NCBI RefSeq assembly: GCF_963678635.1
Contig: NC_087065.1
Span: 42,409,430-42,473,429 of the forward strand
Source: Symsagittifera roscoffensis
Lineage: Eukaryota; Xenacoelomorpha; Acoela; Convolutidae
Direction of reading: 5' to 3'
Length of the DNA stretch: 64,000 nucleotides
Part shown: one piece after another, positions 34,201-41,839 of the stretch
Numbering within the stretch: the stretch's first letter is position 1
Layout of the letters: every line of letters starts with the position of its first letter
Position numbers and translations under genes: made by a program
The notes under the pieces: model-generated
What the model was told of the DNA's origin: nothing
What the model saw: the letters and a program-made list of their open reading frames with translations, nothing else
Databases searched by the model: none

Positions 34201-37200
34201 CTGGCTCTGTGTCGCCAGAGGGAGTCAATTCTGGAGTCATCCCATTGAACAAATCAAACGCATGCACAATTGTCTCATCGTTGCAAAAGGGCAACTATTT
34301 GAAAGACAGCCATTTCGACCAATCAGTGAAAAAATCTGCATGATAAGTCAGCACGAGAGGACGGCTTATTTTTCTCACAAAGTCAAGTCCAATCAGATTG
34401 CAGCACATGTATTTCATCCACAACTGCCAATTTTTCAGCATATTTCCGAAATTTGCTGCCATTTCAAAATAATCTTCTCGTGCTATCTGTCTCATTTCTA
34501 ACTTTGAGCATTTTCGCTGATCTATTCTTGTATATCGCTAACTTCCGAGTTCGCGGTGTCGGTTTTATTATCCTCTTGTTTCTTCAGAGAATGTTGAATC
34601 CGTCTACTGCCAAAGACGATTGCTTCAAACGACATTTGAATCAATTTGTTACCTTGGACAGACCGTTGCTCACGGTGAACGGCGCGCCACACTCAAAAAT
34701 TTGGGCGCGGCTCGCCCACGGAAGAAGTCTTCTGCTGAGAGAGTAGCGGCGTTAAAAACCGTGTATTCGCGGGTTTTGGCAAACCTTCGATCCAGCCGAT
34801 TAGAACCTGGAAGGAGCCGCACAGAGTTCAACAGGATGCAACGGTAACAAAGACTCAGCTTGAGCATAATGAAAAGTTCGCAGGTCTCTTCGGATCGGAA
34901 GTCACTGGCTGGTCTCGTGGGAATCCTCGAAGCGGACGTGCTGTCAGAGTCTACAGACGAAGGTCATAGCCTTCGTCTTATGAAAAGGGCCCTAGTTAAC
35001 AACAACTATAAAGGATTGCGCCTGATCGATACGTATCTCGAATCTTTCTGACACTGTTCTTCCGTTGGGGATGGTTGTAGAGAGGTAGAAAATCGGATGA
35101 CTATACGTTGTTTATTGCAGATGGCGATCCTGACAAGGCTTCACAGATCCCATGCAGGACAACTCGAATTGGTAGACGCGGCGCAATACATTTGGTGACC
35201 TCGGATGCACCGAGATATCCTTCAAATGTGTAAAAGTTGCCCTCAGCGTACCAATTTTGGTAAAGACCTTAAGTCTAATCTATCGTTTGGTTCTTCCCAG
35301 TTTTTATTTTCCCCGGTCAATTGCATTTACAGTAGCCATTTTAATTCTTGCCGGGATAATATGCCGGACTCTACAATTATAGACCAATCAGGTAGCACCT
35401 CTCATACTGGCTCTGTGTGTCTCATTGAACAAATCAAATGCATGCACAACTGTCTCGTCGCCGCAAAAGGGTTACTTTTTGAATGACAGCCATTTCGACC
35501 AATCAGTGAAAAAAAATCTGCCTGATAAGTCAGCACGAGACGACGACTTAATTCTCTCACAAAGTCGTGTCCAATCAGATAGCAGCACATGTATTTCATT
35601 CACAACTGCCAATCTCTCAGCATATTTCCGAAATTTGCTGCCACTTCAAAATAATCTTCTCGTGCTATCTGTCTCATTTCTAATTTCCAGCTTTTTCGCT
35701 GGTCTATTCCTGTATCGAACTTCCGAGTTCGCGGCGTCGGTTTTACTAACCTATTGTTTCTTCAGAGAATGATGATTCCGTCTACTGCCAAAGACGATTG
35801 CTTCAATCGACAATTGAATCAGTTTGTTCCCTTGGTCAGACCGTTGCTCACGGTGAACAGCGGGCCACACTCGAAAATTTTGGGCGCAGCTTGCCCACGG
35901 AAGAAGTCTTCTGCTGAGAGAGTAGCGGCGTTAAAAGCCGTGTATTTGCAGGTTTTTGACAAACCTTCTATCCAGCCGATGAGAATCTGGAAGGAGCCGC
36001 ACAGAGTTCAACAGGATGCAACGTTAACAAGGACTCAGCTTGAGCATGTTGAAAAGTTCGCTGGTCTCCCCGGATCGGAAGTCACTGGCTGGTCTCAAGG
36101 TAATTTTCGAAGCGGACGTTTTGTCAGAGTCTGCATACGAAGGTCATAGCCTTCGTCTTATGAAAGGGACCCTGATTAACAACTACTATGAAGGTTAGAG
36201 CCGGATCGATACGTATCTCGAATCTTTCTGACAGTGTTCGTCAGTTGTGGACGGTTGAAGAGAGGTGGAAAATCGGATGACCATCCCTAGTGTATTGCAG
36301 ATGGCGGTCCTGGCAACGCTTCACAGATCCCATGCAGGACAACTCGCAATGGTAGACGCGGCACAATACATTTGGTGGCCTCAGATGCACCAAGATATCT
36401 TTCAAATGTGCAAAAATTGCCCTCAGTGTACCAATTTTGGTAAGTAACTAAAGTCTAATCTATCGCATGATTCTTTCCAGCTTTCACCGAGACTACTAGA
36501 TCCGAATAAGGAAGTCCAGTTGAACTATGCCGGTCCCCTTCAAGATCATGTGAACAATCAAATGTACAGTCTGGTCGCAGTTGACCGATATTCTATGTAT
36601 CCATCAGCTATGCTCACACGCTCAACTAGGGGTAAGAAAAACATCAAATTCCTTGAGTCCTTACACAAAAATAAAGCAGTCCTAAGTCAATCAAAACAGA
36701 CCAATATTCGGGGTTTAAAATTAAGTTGGTTAATTTTTTTTTTCTAAGGAGAAAATTGTCCGCCAACATTTTTGTCCTGTTGGAGATCATCGGGGCTGCG
36801 GTCAGTTGGAACGTTTTATCCAGACTGTCAAACATAGGCTGGGGGCAGCTAAACTATGCCCGGGTTTTGCTAATATTCAGGATGCTCTTCGTTTTTTTTT
36901 CTTTTGATTTAGAATTTGGTCGGAAACCAAATACTGAAATTTATGGTTACGGTAATTTTTTTTTCGTTTGATTTAGAATTTGGTCGGAAACCAAATACTG
37001 AAATATCCTTTAACGCTGAACGTCTTTCTTCACTTTTTAATTTAGATAATCAACAGCTGAAGTGGGACCTTCTAACAGCGGAGCAGCGTCGAGAACACTG
37101 TGACAGTCGATCCAGAGTAAAAATCGTCCGCAAGTGGCAATCTAACCTATCGGTGTGTCCGTATTTCGATGGACCATCTATTTCAGTTGTCATAACTCCA

Positions 37201-38969
37201 ATTTACAAGGCCTTGGAGAAACCTGGTTAAGTCAGCAAAACAGTGCTTGTCTCTTAAAATGACAATCTTTCACGATGAAGGACTCCGCACACTCAAGACC
37301 GTGATTGAAAGGAATCAAATCTTAGCCGCTACTTTAAGGTCGAATCAGTCGGTCGAAACCCTCAGATTCAGTACTCAGATGCCAGCGGAACAACTACAAA
37401 CGTCGAGTAGCAAACGTTATTTAGATAGCCTAGTTCTTCATATTCCGGAAAAAGTCGAGATATTCCCCAAAATTCTAGAAAAGAAATCGGAACTGGAGCT
37501 ATTCAAACCTTTTAAGGGCAAAAGCATCCGTATTACTGGGACAACGGATTTATTTGATGAGCATAAAGTCATTCGGAGAAATCGTGTTGCAGTTCACCTT
37601 GAACCATTCAATTCAGGTTTTTCAGGCAAGCAGGTCTCCCCGACCAAGATGGGGGCGGAAACGCGCAGCAAAGGCAACCAGGTCCAGTAGCTCCTCCACT
37701 TCGTCTCCTGATGACCACAGGTCTCTACGACCATCCAGTTCCCGCACCCGCATAGCAAGCAAAACAGTCTTGGTGCCCCTCCGCTCAAAACTTGTGGCTT
37801 CTCAAACCACTTTTACTCCAATTACTTCGAATCAATCGGCTAATGGATCGGTGAAAGTCCCTATGGACGCTCAGGACATCAGACCCGAATCAAACACAGG
37901 AAGCCTTAACCCGGTCGTCGATTTCACAATTTCATCGTCCAATTCTGGAAACCCTCAGGACACGTCTAGAACTCAGGTGCCAGCGCCTTCAAAAATTCCG
38001 TTGTTGCGTTGTACTGATCTTGTCCCCATTTCTTTGGATGTCGAAGCATAGCTCTCTACGCAACAGCAACAGAGAATAATCCGCTCATTCATATCTCGAT
38101 TATTTCGAAAAAAAGCTTGGGTGGGGGAATATTTACGTGGACGAAAAGATCTAGAGTTCAGACAGGTTATATGGAAACAGATCAGCAATGCTATCAAATG
38201 CAAATCGAAAAACCAATATTTCCGTCGAAGAAGGACATAGAATTTTTCAATTAGTAATGGGATATGCTCACCAGACTGTTTCTAAATTCATTCAGCAAAT
38301 AAGGAACGAGCAAATTTTAACGGAAAATTGCCTGATTTGGTTCAAATCCGGAGAAAAACACTATAAATGTCCGAAATATGAACAATTGCAACAAAGGATA
38401 TCAGAAACTCTTAAAAACTATCAAAACAAAGATCTAATTTCGCAGCTGGAAGCTCTTCATATAACTTTGATCTGTAAAATTACTTAACAGCAAAGAATTT
38501 GTGACGCCTCCAAGGCTTTGATTTTTTTGCCGCTTTTTTGTTTCACATTTAGGTTATAGGGAGATTTAATTTTCTTCCGAGTCTTATACGAGTTGTCTCT
38601 TTTTGCGAGTTTTCTTTCTTAAGACTTTGCGAGTTGTCTTGTTTTGCGAGTGGTCTTTCGTTGCGAGTTGTCGCGCTACCATTTGTTGGCAATTATTTTT
38701 TCGACAATGAAGCGCTTATTTATTACAATAATAGCTGCAGTGAAACTAGCAAGCCCTGTCCAAAGAAGTCTTGAAAATTTTAGGGGTTGAGAGAATACTT
38801 CAGACGACCGAAGCTTGCCGACACCGACAGAGAAAACTCTACGTTGCGTCTGGCCAAAGAAGTGAAAGGCTACTTGGTCTTATTTCCCACACTCTTCCTC
38901 AGCCTTGAAGACATAGGCGATCTGAATGTCAATATCGAAGCATTTGCTCCCGAAAGACTGTGGTGCTAA
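16025..38969 (+). CDS. Phospholipase D, PX-PH type (animal PLD1/PLD2 family), nine coding exons
   Basis: Hydrolyses phosphatidylcholine to phosphatidic acid and choline at cell membranes, usually under PIP2 and small-GTPase control. Proposed exons: 16025-16232, 17033-17444, 17882-18220, 20854-21079, 21321-22228, 23267-24428, 24906-25132, 25618-25804 and 38784-38969. All junctions are GT-AG and all phases agree, giving 1,284 residues (mammalian PLD1 is about 1,070; the excess is mostly in the N-terminus). Seen: a PX-like region at about 300-425, the family signature [12 protein letters not shown] near 431, a short PH region, HKD1 at 672-679 (HEKLVIVD), [32 protein letters not shown]2 at 1107-1114 (HDKIMIVD) followed by GSANINDRS, and the conserved C-terminal end. 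Exon 8 is triplicated in the last intron; any one copy keeps the frame. The start codon is the least certain part. A small PX exon may be missing in intron 3. Confidence 0.93.
17033..17444 (+). CDS. Phospholipase D exon 2
   Basis: Follows a T-rich acceptor (TTTTTTAG) and ends at donor GTACAT in phase 2. The sequence is rich in Ser, Arg and Asp ([36 protein letters not shown]) and looks like a regulatory, unstructured N-terminal region. The intron that follows is 437 bases long. Confidence 0.75.
17882..18220 (+). CDS. Phospholipase D exon 3 (start of PX region)
   Basis: The acceptor is TTCTAG and the donor GTTAGT, phase 2 to phase 2. It encodes [17 protein letters not shown], an acidic linker ([17 protein letters not shown]) and [16 protein letters not shown], which leads into the PX domain. 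The phase-2 AT at the end joins a G in exon 4 to make Met. Confidence 0.8.
18221..20853. other. Phospholipase D intron 3 (2.6 kb)
   Basis: Contains a short repeat at 18,395-18,475 shared with 40,588-40,670 (AGCAAGCGTTAT, TTTTCGGGTTAAC, CTAGTTTAACAGAA). It also contains a fragment near 18,904-19,060 (CAGTGGCGTGCGC, then TTTCTGCGCCACTAGCAAATTTTTGG) that resembles the hAT-type MITE at 22,740, and a 0.9 kb GTCGAA element. Because the flanking exons are both phase 2, a small PX-domain exon of a multiple of three bases could hide here; I did not find one. Confidence 0.55.
19784..20663. mobile_element. Non-autonomous element with inverted ends and internal GTCGAAACATAG repeats
   Basis: The left end reads ACCCGTGTCGAGGTGTTCG (19,783-19,801) and the right end is its near-exact inverse, CGAACACCTCGACCCGGG (20,640-20,657). 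Between them, words like GTCGAACA and GTCGAAACATAG repeat dozens of times at irregular spacing, more regularly towards the right end. No transposase frame exists. Target duplications could not be fixed. It lies within PLD intron 3, about 190 bases before exon 4. Confidence 0.75.
20854..21079 (+). CDS. Phospholipase D exon 4 (PX domain)
   Basis: Follows acceptor CTCTTTTAG and ends at donor GTAAGA in phase 0. It encodes [20 protein letters not shown], matching the PX strand-helix pattern for phosphoinositide binding, then [18 protein letters not shown], an amphipathic basic helix and a Ser/Asn-rich loop. Confidence 0.85.
21321..22228 (+). CDS. Phospholipase D exon 5 (end of PX, PH, HKD1)
   Basis: The acceptor AATTTTAG gives [16 protein letters not shown] in phase 0 with no stop through to 22,228. 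It contains the PX tail, the family signature [12 protein letters not shown], a reduced PH-like segment ([20 protein letters not shown]), [20 protein letters not shown], and the first catalytic motif at 22,149-22,172 (His672, Lys674, Asp679) followed by [14 protein letters not shown]. It ends in phase 2 at GTAAGA. Confidence 0.93.
22345..23250 (+). pseudogene. Non-LTR retrotransposon RT tail in PLD intron 5, split by a MITE
   Basis: Translating 22,350-22,739 gives [47 protein letters not shown] and IRRLIKKLF, the thumb and C-terminal pattern of Jockey/CR1-like reverse transcriptases. After the inserted MITE (22,740-23,174) the frame-like sequence resumes with [12 protein letters not shown]. 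It is 5'-truncated and has stops. It lies in the same orientation as the host gene. Confidence 0.75.
22740..23174. mobile_element. hAT-type MITE with 8 bp target duplication ATAACAAC
   Basis: The 435 bp element begins CAGGGGCGGATCTAGGATTT and ends AAATCCGCCCCTG, inverted termini of the kind seen on hAT-type elements. It is flanked by identical ATAACAAC octamers (22,732-22,739 and 23,175-23,182), and 8 bp duplications are the hAT hallmark. It has G runs near both ends and no coding frame. A truncated, inverted relative sits in each copy of the 2.39 kb repeat (25,863, 28,241 and 30,623). Confidence 0.92.
23267..24428 (+). CDS. Phospholipase D exon 6 (loop and middle catalytic region)
   Basis: Acceptor TTTACAG, donor GTTAGA, phase 2 to 0. 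It encodes [10 protein letters not shown], a basic and then acidic loop of about 120 residues that is poorly conserved ([29 protein letters not shown]), then the conserved [57 protein letters not shown] and [16 protein letters not shown]. The loop between the two HKD halves is where PLD1-type enzymes differ most. Confidence 0.93.
24429..24905. other. Phospholipase D intron 6
   Basis: A 477-base AT-rich intron with GTTAGA donor and CTTAAG acceptor. Nothing else is recognised. Confidence 0.7.
24906..25132 (+). CDS. Phospholipase D exon 7 (HKD2)
   Basis: Encodes [50 protein letters not shown] and MDGKPYAAG. The second catalytic triad is His1107, Lys1109 and Asp1114 of the assembled protein. It ends in phase 2 at GTAAGT. 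The last 56 bases of this exon, from 25,077, are the left end of the triplicated unit, so truncated copies recur at 27,470 and 29,852. Confidence 0.95.
25207..25365. mobile_element. Short palindromic MITE, ends ACCAGCCGAAGTAT
   Basis: A 159 bp element whose left end ACCAGCCGAAGTATAAGCCA and right end (inverse complement) ACCAGCCGAAGTATCAACCA form terminal inverted repeats of about 30 bp, each with two CCAGCCGAA words. It has no coding capacity and lies in PLD intron 7. Duplicates made by the tandem repeat lie at about 27,600-27,758 and 29,982-30,140. Target-site duplication is not clear. Confidence 0.8.
25618..25804 (+). CDS. Phospholipase D exon 8, copy 1
   Basis: Acceptor GGCAAG, donor GTAAGA, 187 bases, phase 2 in and phase 0 out. 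It encodes [36 protein letters not shown] and [13 protein letters not shown], the conserved segment after HKD2. It joins in frame to the last exon ([11 protein letters not shown]). Two further intact copies lie downstream. Confidence 0.93.
25863..26222. mobile_element. Truncated hAT-type MITE (relative of 22,740-23,174, inverted)
   Basis: Begins with a degenerate end CACCTGCGGATTTGGGGG and continues through AGGGATTCGAACCCTGCC, CCCAAAGGGTCCCCCCTT, GCGCGCGCC and CTTCGGCGCAGAAAA, which match the complement of the element at 22,740-23,174. The other terminus is missing. Copies made by the tandem repeat lie at about 28,241-28,608 and 30,623-30,991. Confidence 0.75.
26750..27468 (+). pseudogene. 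Ty3/Gypsy gag 5' part, copy 1
   Basis: Gag-like codons run from about 26,910 ([20 protein letters not shown]) with stops to [19 protein letters not shown] and [13 protein letters not shown] at the right edge of the unit. The copy is cut off at 27,469 by the tandem junction; only the third unit continues into [17 protein letters not shown]. Just upstream is a perfect 16-base palindrome, CTTGTGGTACCACAAG (26,758-26,773). Confidence 0.55.
27470..29851. repeat. 2.38 kb tandem unit, copy 2
   Basis: Begins with the last 56 bases of exon 7 without its acceptor or HKD motif, then carries an intact exon 8 copy at 27,994-28,180, the MITE relics and gag-like sequence. It shares diagnostic changes with copy 3 (Ile in DDTIYNDP, two 18-base repeats, CTTTTGCG before the donor), so copies 2 and 3 are the more recent pair or have been homogenised. 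Confidence 0.95.
27994..28180 (+). CDS. Phospholipase D exon 8, duplicate copy 2
   Basis: Intact 187-base exon with acceptor GGCAAG and donor GTAAGA. The protein differs from copy 1 by a single Val to Ile change (DDTIYNDP). It can replace copy 1 in frame, but splicing copy 1 to copy 2 would shift the frame because the exon enters at phase 2 and leaves at phase 0. Whether it is used is unknown. Confidence 0.8.
29852..32237. repeat. 2.39 kb tandem unit, copy 3
   Basis: The third head-to-tail unit, with the exon 7 end fragment, exon 8 copy at 30,376-30,562, MITE relics (about 29,982 and 30,623) and gag-like sequence. It has a longer G run after the exon and a few changes late in the unit (for example GAGGCCAGATCG for GAAGCAGATCG near 31,885). 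At 32,238 it leaves the repeat and continues into the rest of the Gypsy gag. Confidence 0.95.
30376..30562 (+). CDS. Phospholipase D exon 8, duplicate copy 3
   Basis: Identical in protein to copy 2 and intact, with the same splice signals. As with copy 2 it is frame-compatible only as a substitute for copy 1. Its distance to the last exon is 8.2 kb, the shortest of the three. Confidence 0.8.
31680..32400 (+). pseudogene. Ty3/Gypsy gag remnant, most complete copy
   Basis: Carries the same gag codons as in copies 1 and 2, then continues past the repeat edge: [30 protein letters not shown] and [10 protein letters not shown], which resemble the end of the capsid region in Ty3/Gypsy gag. It stops near 32,370 and runs directly into RNase H. 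The nucleocapsid, protease and reverse transcriptase core are all missing. Confidence 0.6.
32405..32815 (+). pseudogene. Ty3/Gypsy pol, RNase H domain
   Basis: [33 protein letters not shown], then in another frame [15 protein letters not shown] and [18 protein letters not shown] give the RNase H start and the connection towards integrase. There is one stop before NEFGLL and a frame change at about 32,545-32,590. It is the start of the pol remnant lying in PLD intron 8. Confidence 0.85.
32911..34102. repeat. 1.2 kb tandem unit of Gypsy pol, copy 1
   Basis: First of three head-to-tail units beginning CCCCGATCAACTGCATTCAC and ending with the zinc-finger segment and a C/T-rich CCCAG. Inside is about 0.9 kb of sequence with many frame changes (for example AAGAAGTCTTCTGCTGAGAG near 33,515) that I do not recognise, then the HHCC piece. 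It lies within the Gypsy pol remnant and is independent of the 2.39 kb repeat upstream. Confidence 0.9.
33879..34061 (+). pseudogene. Gypsy integrase HHCC zinc finger, copy 1
   Basis: [18 protein letters not shown], then [15 protein letters not shown] and CPQC show the His-His-Cys-Cys finger of retroelement integrases (H..H in LHRSH, C..C in CKTCPQC). A TAG stop follows FGR. The piece is repeated in the next two units. Confidence 0.85.
34103..35310. repeat. 1.2 kb tandem unit of Gypsy pol, copy 2
   Basis: Same organisation as copy 1, with clear divergence (several percent) and small indels, so it is older than the 2.39 kb triplication. Its zinc-finger segment near 35,119-35,262 has a stop (TGA in place of the second Trp of the WWPQM segment, 35,197-35,199). 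Confidence 0.9.
35311..36480. repeat. 1.2 kb tandem unit of Gypsy pol, copy 3
   Basis: Third unit; its zinc-finger segment at 36,265-36,447 ([36 protein letters not shown]) runs on, through a TAA at 36,442, into the integrase core. That gives the original order and shows the other two units are extra. Confidence 0.9.
36480..38051 (+). pseudogene. Ty3/Gypsy integrase core and C-terminal tail
   Basis: [20 protein letters not shown] and [19 protein letters not shown] (first catalytic region), later [19 protein letters not shown] in another frame (catalytic Glu region), [10 protein letters not shown], and [13 protein letters not shown] followed by a basic, Ser-rich tail to 38,051. A ~70-base direct duplication of the FGRKPNTEI segment occurs at 36,900-37,005. 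The core is broken by a roughly 100-base unrelated insertion near 36,660-36,750. Confidence 0.85.
38052..38783. other. End of PLD intron 8, with a possible Gypsy tail and TTGCGAGTTGTCT repeats
   Basis: The open stretch 38,188-38,487 ([35 protein letters not shown]) may be the last part of the Gypsy element, but I do not recognise it. At 38,578-38,672 about five degenerate copies of TTTGCGAGTTGTCT stand in tandem. The acceptor AATTTTAG of the last PLD exon follows at 38,776-38,783. Confidence 0.5.
38784..38969 (+). CDS. Phospholipase D exon 9 (C-terminus)
   Basis: [38 protein letters not shown] and FAPERLWC then TAA match the conserved C-terminal region of PLD1/PLD2, whose last residues are needed for activity in the family. 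It enters in phase 0, as exon 8 leaves. It lies 13 kb from exon 8 copy 1, so the intron swallowed a retroelement and two tandem arrays without breaking the gene. Confidence 0.93.
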   Translation, partial: GLREYFRRPKLADTDRENSTLRLAKEVKGYLVLFPTLFLSLEDIGDLNVNIEAFAPERLWC

Positions 38970-40955
38970 AATTAGATTGAAATTTCATTTGAATTCGTAT
39001 ATATGATTTTAACAATCACACTTTTTGTCCAGCCAACTGAAATGAAGTTGAGTTTTTAGAGTCTGGAGACCATTTAAATGATGGAGAAACAAAGTTTTTC
39101 AACCTTCGTTGTCTGTGCACTACAACCGGGGACCATTTATCAAGTGGCCAGTTATCAATGTAAACAAGGCTGCTCGTATCAGGGCGAAGCCTTGAATTTT
39201 TCGACTAACTTTTAAGGTTTATGGAGCAGTAATAACCTATAAAAATTAATGTAATAAATAAACAAGAAAATTAAAAAAAAAAAACAATTTTTTCTGAAAC
39301 TTGAAATTTTTTATGAAAATCATCCCCCCACACGCCATATAAAGTACAAAAGGATAGATTTCGCTCCCTGTAACAAACAAATAATGGCAAATAAAATTCT
39401 TTCAACCAATTTGGAACGATTCTTAGACGGATAAAATCTCCACTTATACGTTAATAGTGCGAAATATATCGCGCGTTAATTGTCCCAAATTGGCTTAAAT
39501 GGCTATCTTTAAACACCCACAACTTTACGAAAAATGATCACACGTGAGATATCTTTTCAAATTTAAGCTCAGAACAACAATATCTTTTGAATGATTAAAA
39601 GTTCCGTCAAAAATGGCTCGTTAAAAAGTCGAAATTTGTCTGAAGAAAAAGCACCACGAGCACAAATATTCCGTTAATTTCGTATCGAAAGTCGGAACAA
39701 AAACTTAAAGTTCTCCTCTTATATTTTTTTTTCATTTTACAGGGTGATTTGAGGGGGCTGTTATGAGGGGGCTGTTAAGATTTTTTAAAATAAACTTATT
39801 ATACGAGGGGGGGAGGGTTATAAGGGATTTTTTTAATTTCGAAATATTATAGAACATAATTTTCCAAAATTACGTCACTTTGTTACTTGAAAAGATTTTT
39901 AAAATGTTCAATCGTTTTGCTTCGCAATCGATTATTTGTGGATCTGAACTAAAATTTTTGATCTAAGGTATTAGATCTCCGTAATTTGGCTTTTGAAATG
40001 TGGACACAATTAGTTTCCATAAAGGAACAAGGATAGTCGGTTGCTGTAAAAGTAGCGCAGACTATTCCGACCACATTCATAAAAAATACTACGAAAGCTT
40101 TGTTCTTTTTCTTCTTCAAATTAGTATCGTTTTTAGTGCGCGTCTTAATAAGAGAACTATACAAATGTACTAGAGCCTAGTTCATTAACTCCTACCCTCA
40201 TAGAAGGTTAGTGAATTAGCTACAAACGATTGCATAAATATTCAATAAATGAGTAACAAACAAAAAAACTGCTTAATAACTTTAATCTTTTTTCTATAAA
40301 AAACTTTCTGGCCAAATAAGCGCTGAATTGAACTTCCTAAACTAATTTTCTTTTTGTGAAATCAAGTTGTTTTTCGTCTCAATGTCAAAATAATTATTAA
40401 AATTTCGTATAACGAATGGTACTCGATTGCTTTACTCTCGAAACTGAACTAAGCTTCGTGGTAAGTATTTTGCGCGGTAAACGAAAAAATAACAAAATGT
40501 TATGTTCAATTTTTCTATCCCATTTTCAATGGTCTGAGCAATGAATTGAATTTTCATTCAAATTGCATAGTGGCAATAATACGCTGGAGATTAGCAAGCG
40601 TTATGAAACCGGAATATGGACTTCTTTTCGGGTTAACAACTAGTTTAACAGAACCATCGGAATAATTATACCGTTGATTCAAATGGAACAAAAAATCCGA
40701 CGTTAATTCGCGCATGTGGCGAAGAGGTAGCGGACCTAACTATTAAAAAAAGTATCTGGTTCGAATACGGACAAAACCTGTTTTTTTTTTGTCAGCGGAA
40801 AAATATCAGCGCATCAAAAAACCTTTGCCGGACATCTGTTTGTCTGTTTTGTTTTTCAATTTAGCTATTACCGCAGCACCAAATTTGCCATAAAATTGTG
40901 CATTATATACTGATAAAAAAAACTTTTTCAGTGTACAGTGTATTCCTGTTTGGAT
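38970..40955. other. 3' flank of phospholipase D, repeats only
   Basis: At 39,165-39,200 is CTGCTCGTATCAGGGCGAAG, a short hairpin-forming word found again near 44,735, 45,315, 52,085 and 52,625. From about 39,390 to 39,700 lies a diverged member of the repeat also at 10,045. At 40,588-40,670 is a piece shared with PLD intron 3. A possible poly(A) signal AATAAA occurs at 39,254-39,259, about 290 bases after the stop. No gene is seen. Confidence 0.55.
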
Positions 40956-40959
40956 GAGT

Positions 40960-41410
40960 AGTTCAGTTCCAAAAAATTTTGCCTATTTGTTTAGCTAGTT
41001 CTTGATTTCTTTTCAAGTTAATCATCAAAAATGCTCCCTTATCCGGTTGAATTAAAATCGAAATTTTTTTTCGGCAGGAGCTAATTAAAATGAATCTGTG
41101 TCCAGCTCCATTTCTTCAAAAACTAATTATTTACATCACATAACTTGTCAAAAAAATTATAAAAAGCTCCAACATTCTCAACTTTTTCATACTGAAGTTT
41201 AAAAAGTCCAACAATGACTGGTTCTCTGTGCTCAATTGAAGACTTTAACAAATCCACCTCGTATAATTTGTTCGCAATTGTATTCAGCCTTTTTAGCAAG
41301 GGTTCAACGATAGTTTTGTGAGTCTTCTCATCCTTGAAGTATTTGGTAATCTTGTGTCTGGATCGATCCATTATTTGGTTGTGCCTTTTCCGTTCATTGT
41401 GCCTTTTAAG
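40960..41410 (-). pseudogene. Family-B DNA polymerase, palm fragment with DTDS motif
   Basis: The minus strand reads HNQIMDRSRHKITKYFKDEK, KLYEVDLLKSSIEHREPVIV, FYNFFDKLCDVNN, then after a frame change EEMELDTDSF (DTDS at 41,091-41,102) and LAPAEKKF. This is the segment around the metal-binding Asp-Thr-Asp-Ser motif of protein-primed family-B polymerases (Pfam DNA_pol_B_2 type) found in many large selfish DNA elements of invertebrates. At least two stops and one frameshift show that it is dead. Confidence 0.8.
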
Positions 41411-41514
41411 TGAGTTGCATTAAGTTCGAGGAGAAATTAGTTTTTGCATCTTTTTGCCTTGAGAACGCAGTTTTTCACAATTGGCTCTCTTCTCTTATCT
41501 GGTTGACTACAATC

Positions 41515-41690
41515 AAAACATTTTTCTTCCGCAAAAACTAATTCAAAAAGTTTGTGTCCATCACCAATTCTTCACCTTTAATTACATCACAGGACTCGTC
41601 AAAATTTATGGTAGAGCTTCAATAATCTCAGCTTTGCGCACTGCATTACAAAACAATCAACAATTATGAGTTCAGTGATTCTCATACAAG
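41515..41690 (-). pseudogene. Second, older copy of the DNA polymerase palm fragment
   Basis: On the minus strand NFDESCDVIKGEELVMDTNF aligns with the CDVNN..EEMELDTDSF region of the neighbouring fragment. The key motif has decayed from DTDS to DTNF. Stops lie just before it. It shows that two polymerase copies met here. Confidence 0.6.
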
Positions 41691-41839
41691 ACGTTCTCAG
41701 TCGTTCTCAATCATTTCAACAAGTGTGAGTTATTTATTTGAGTTTTTTTTATCGTTCTGTTATTTCGTGTTTTTGTTTTGTTTTGGTTTATCCCCAATGT
41801 CCGTAAGAAAAATCCGTAAATTCATAGTTTCTGCTACAA

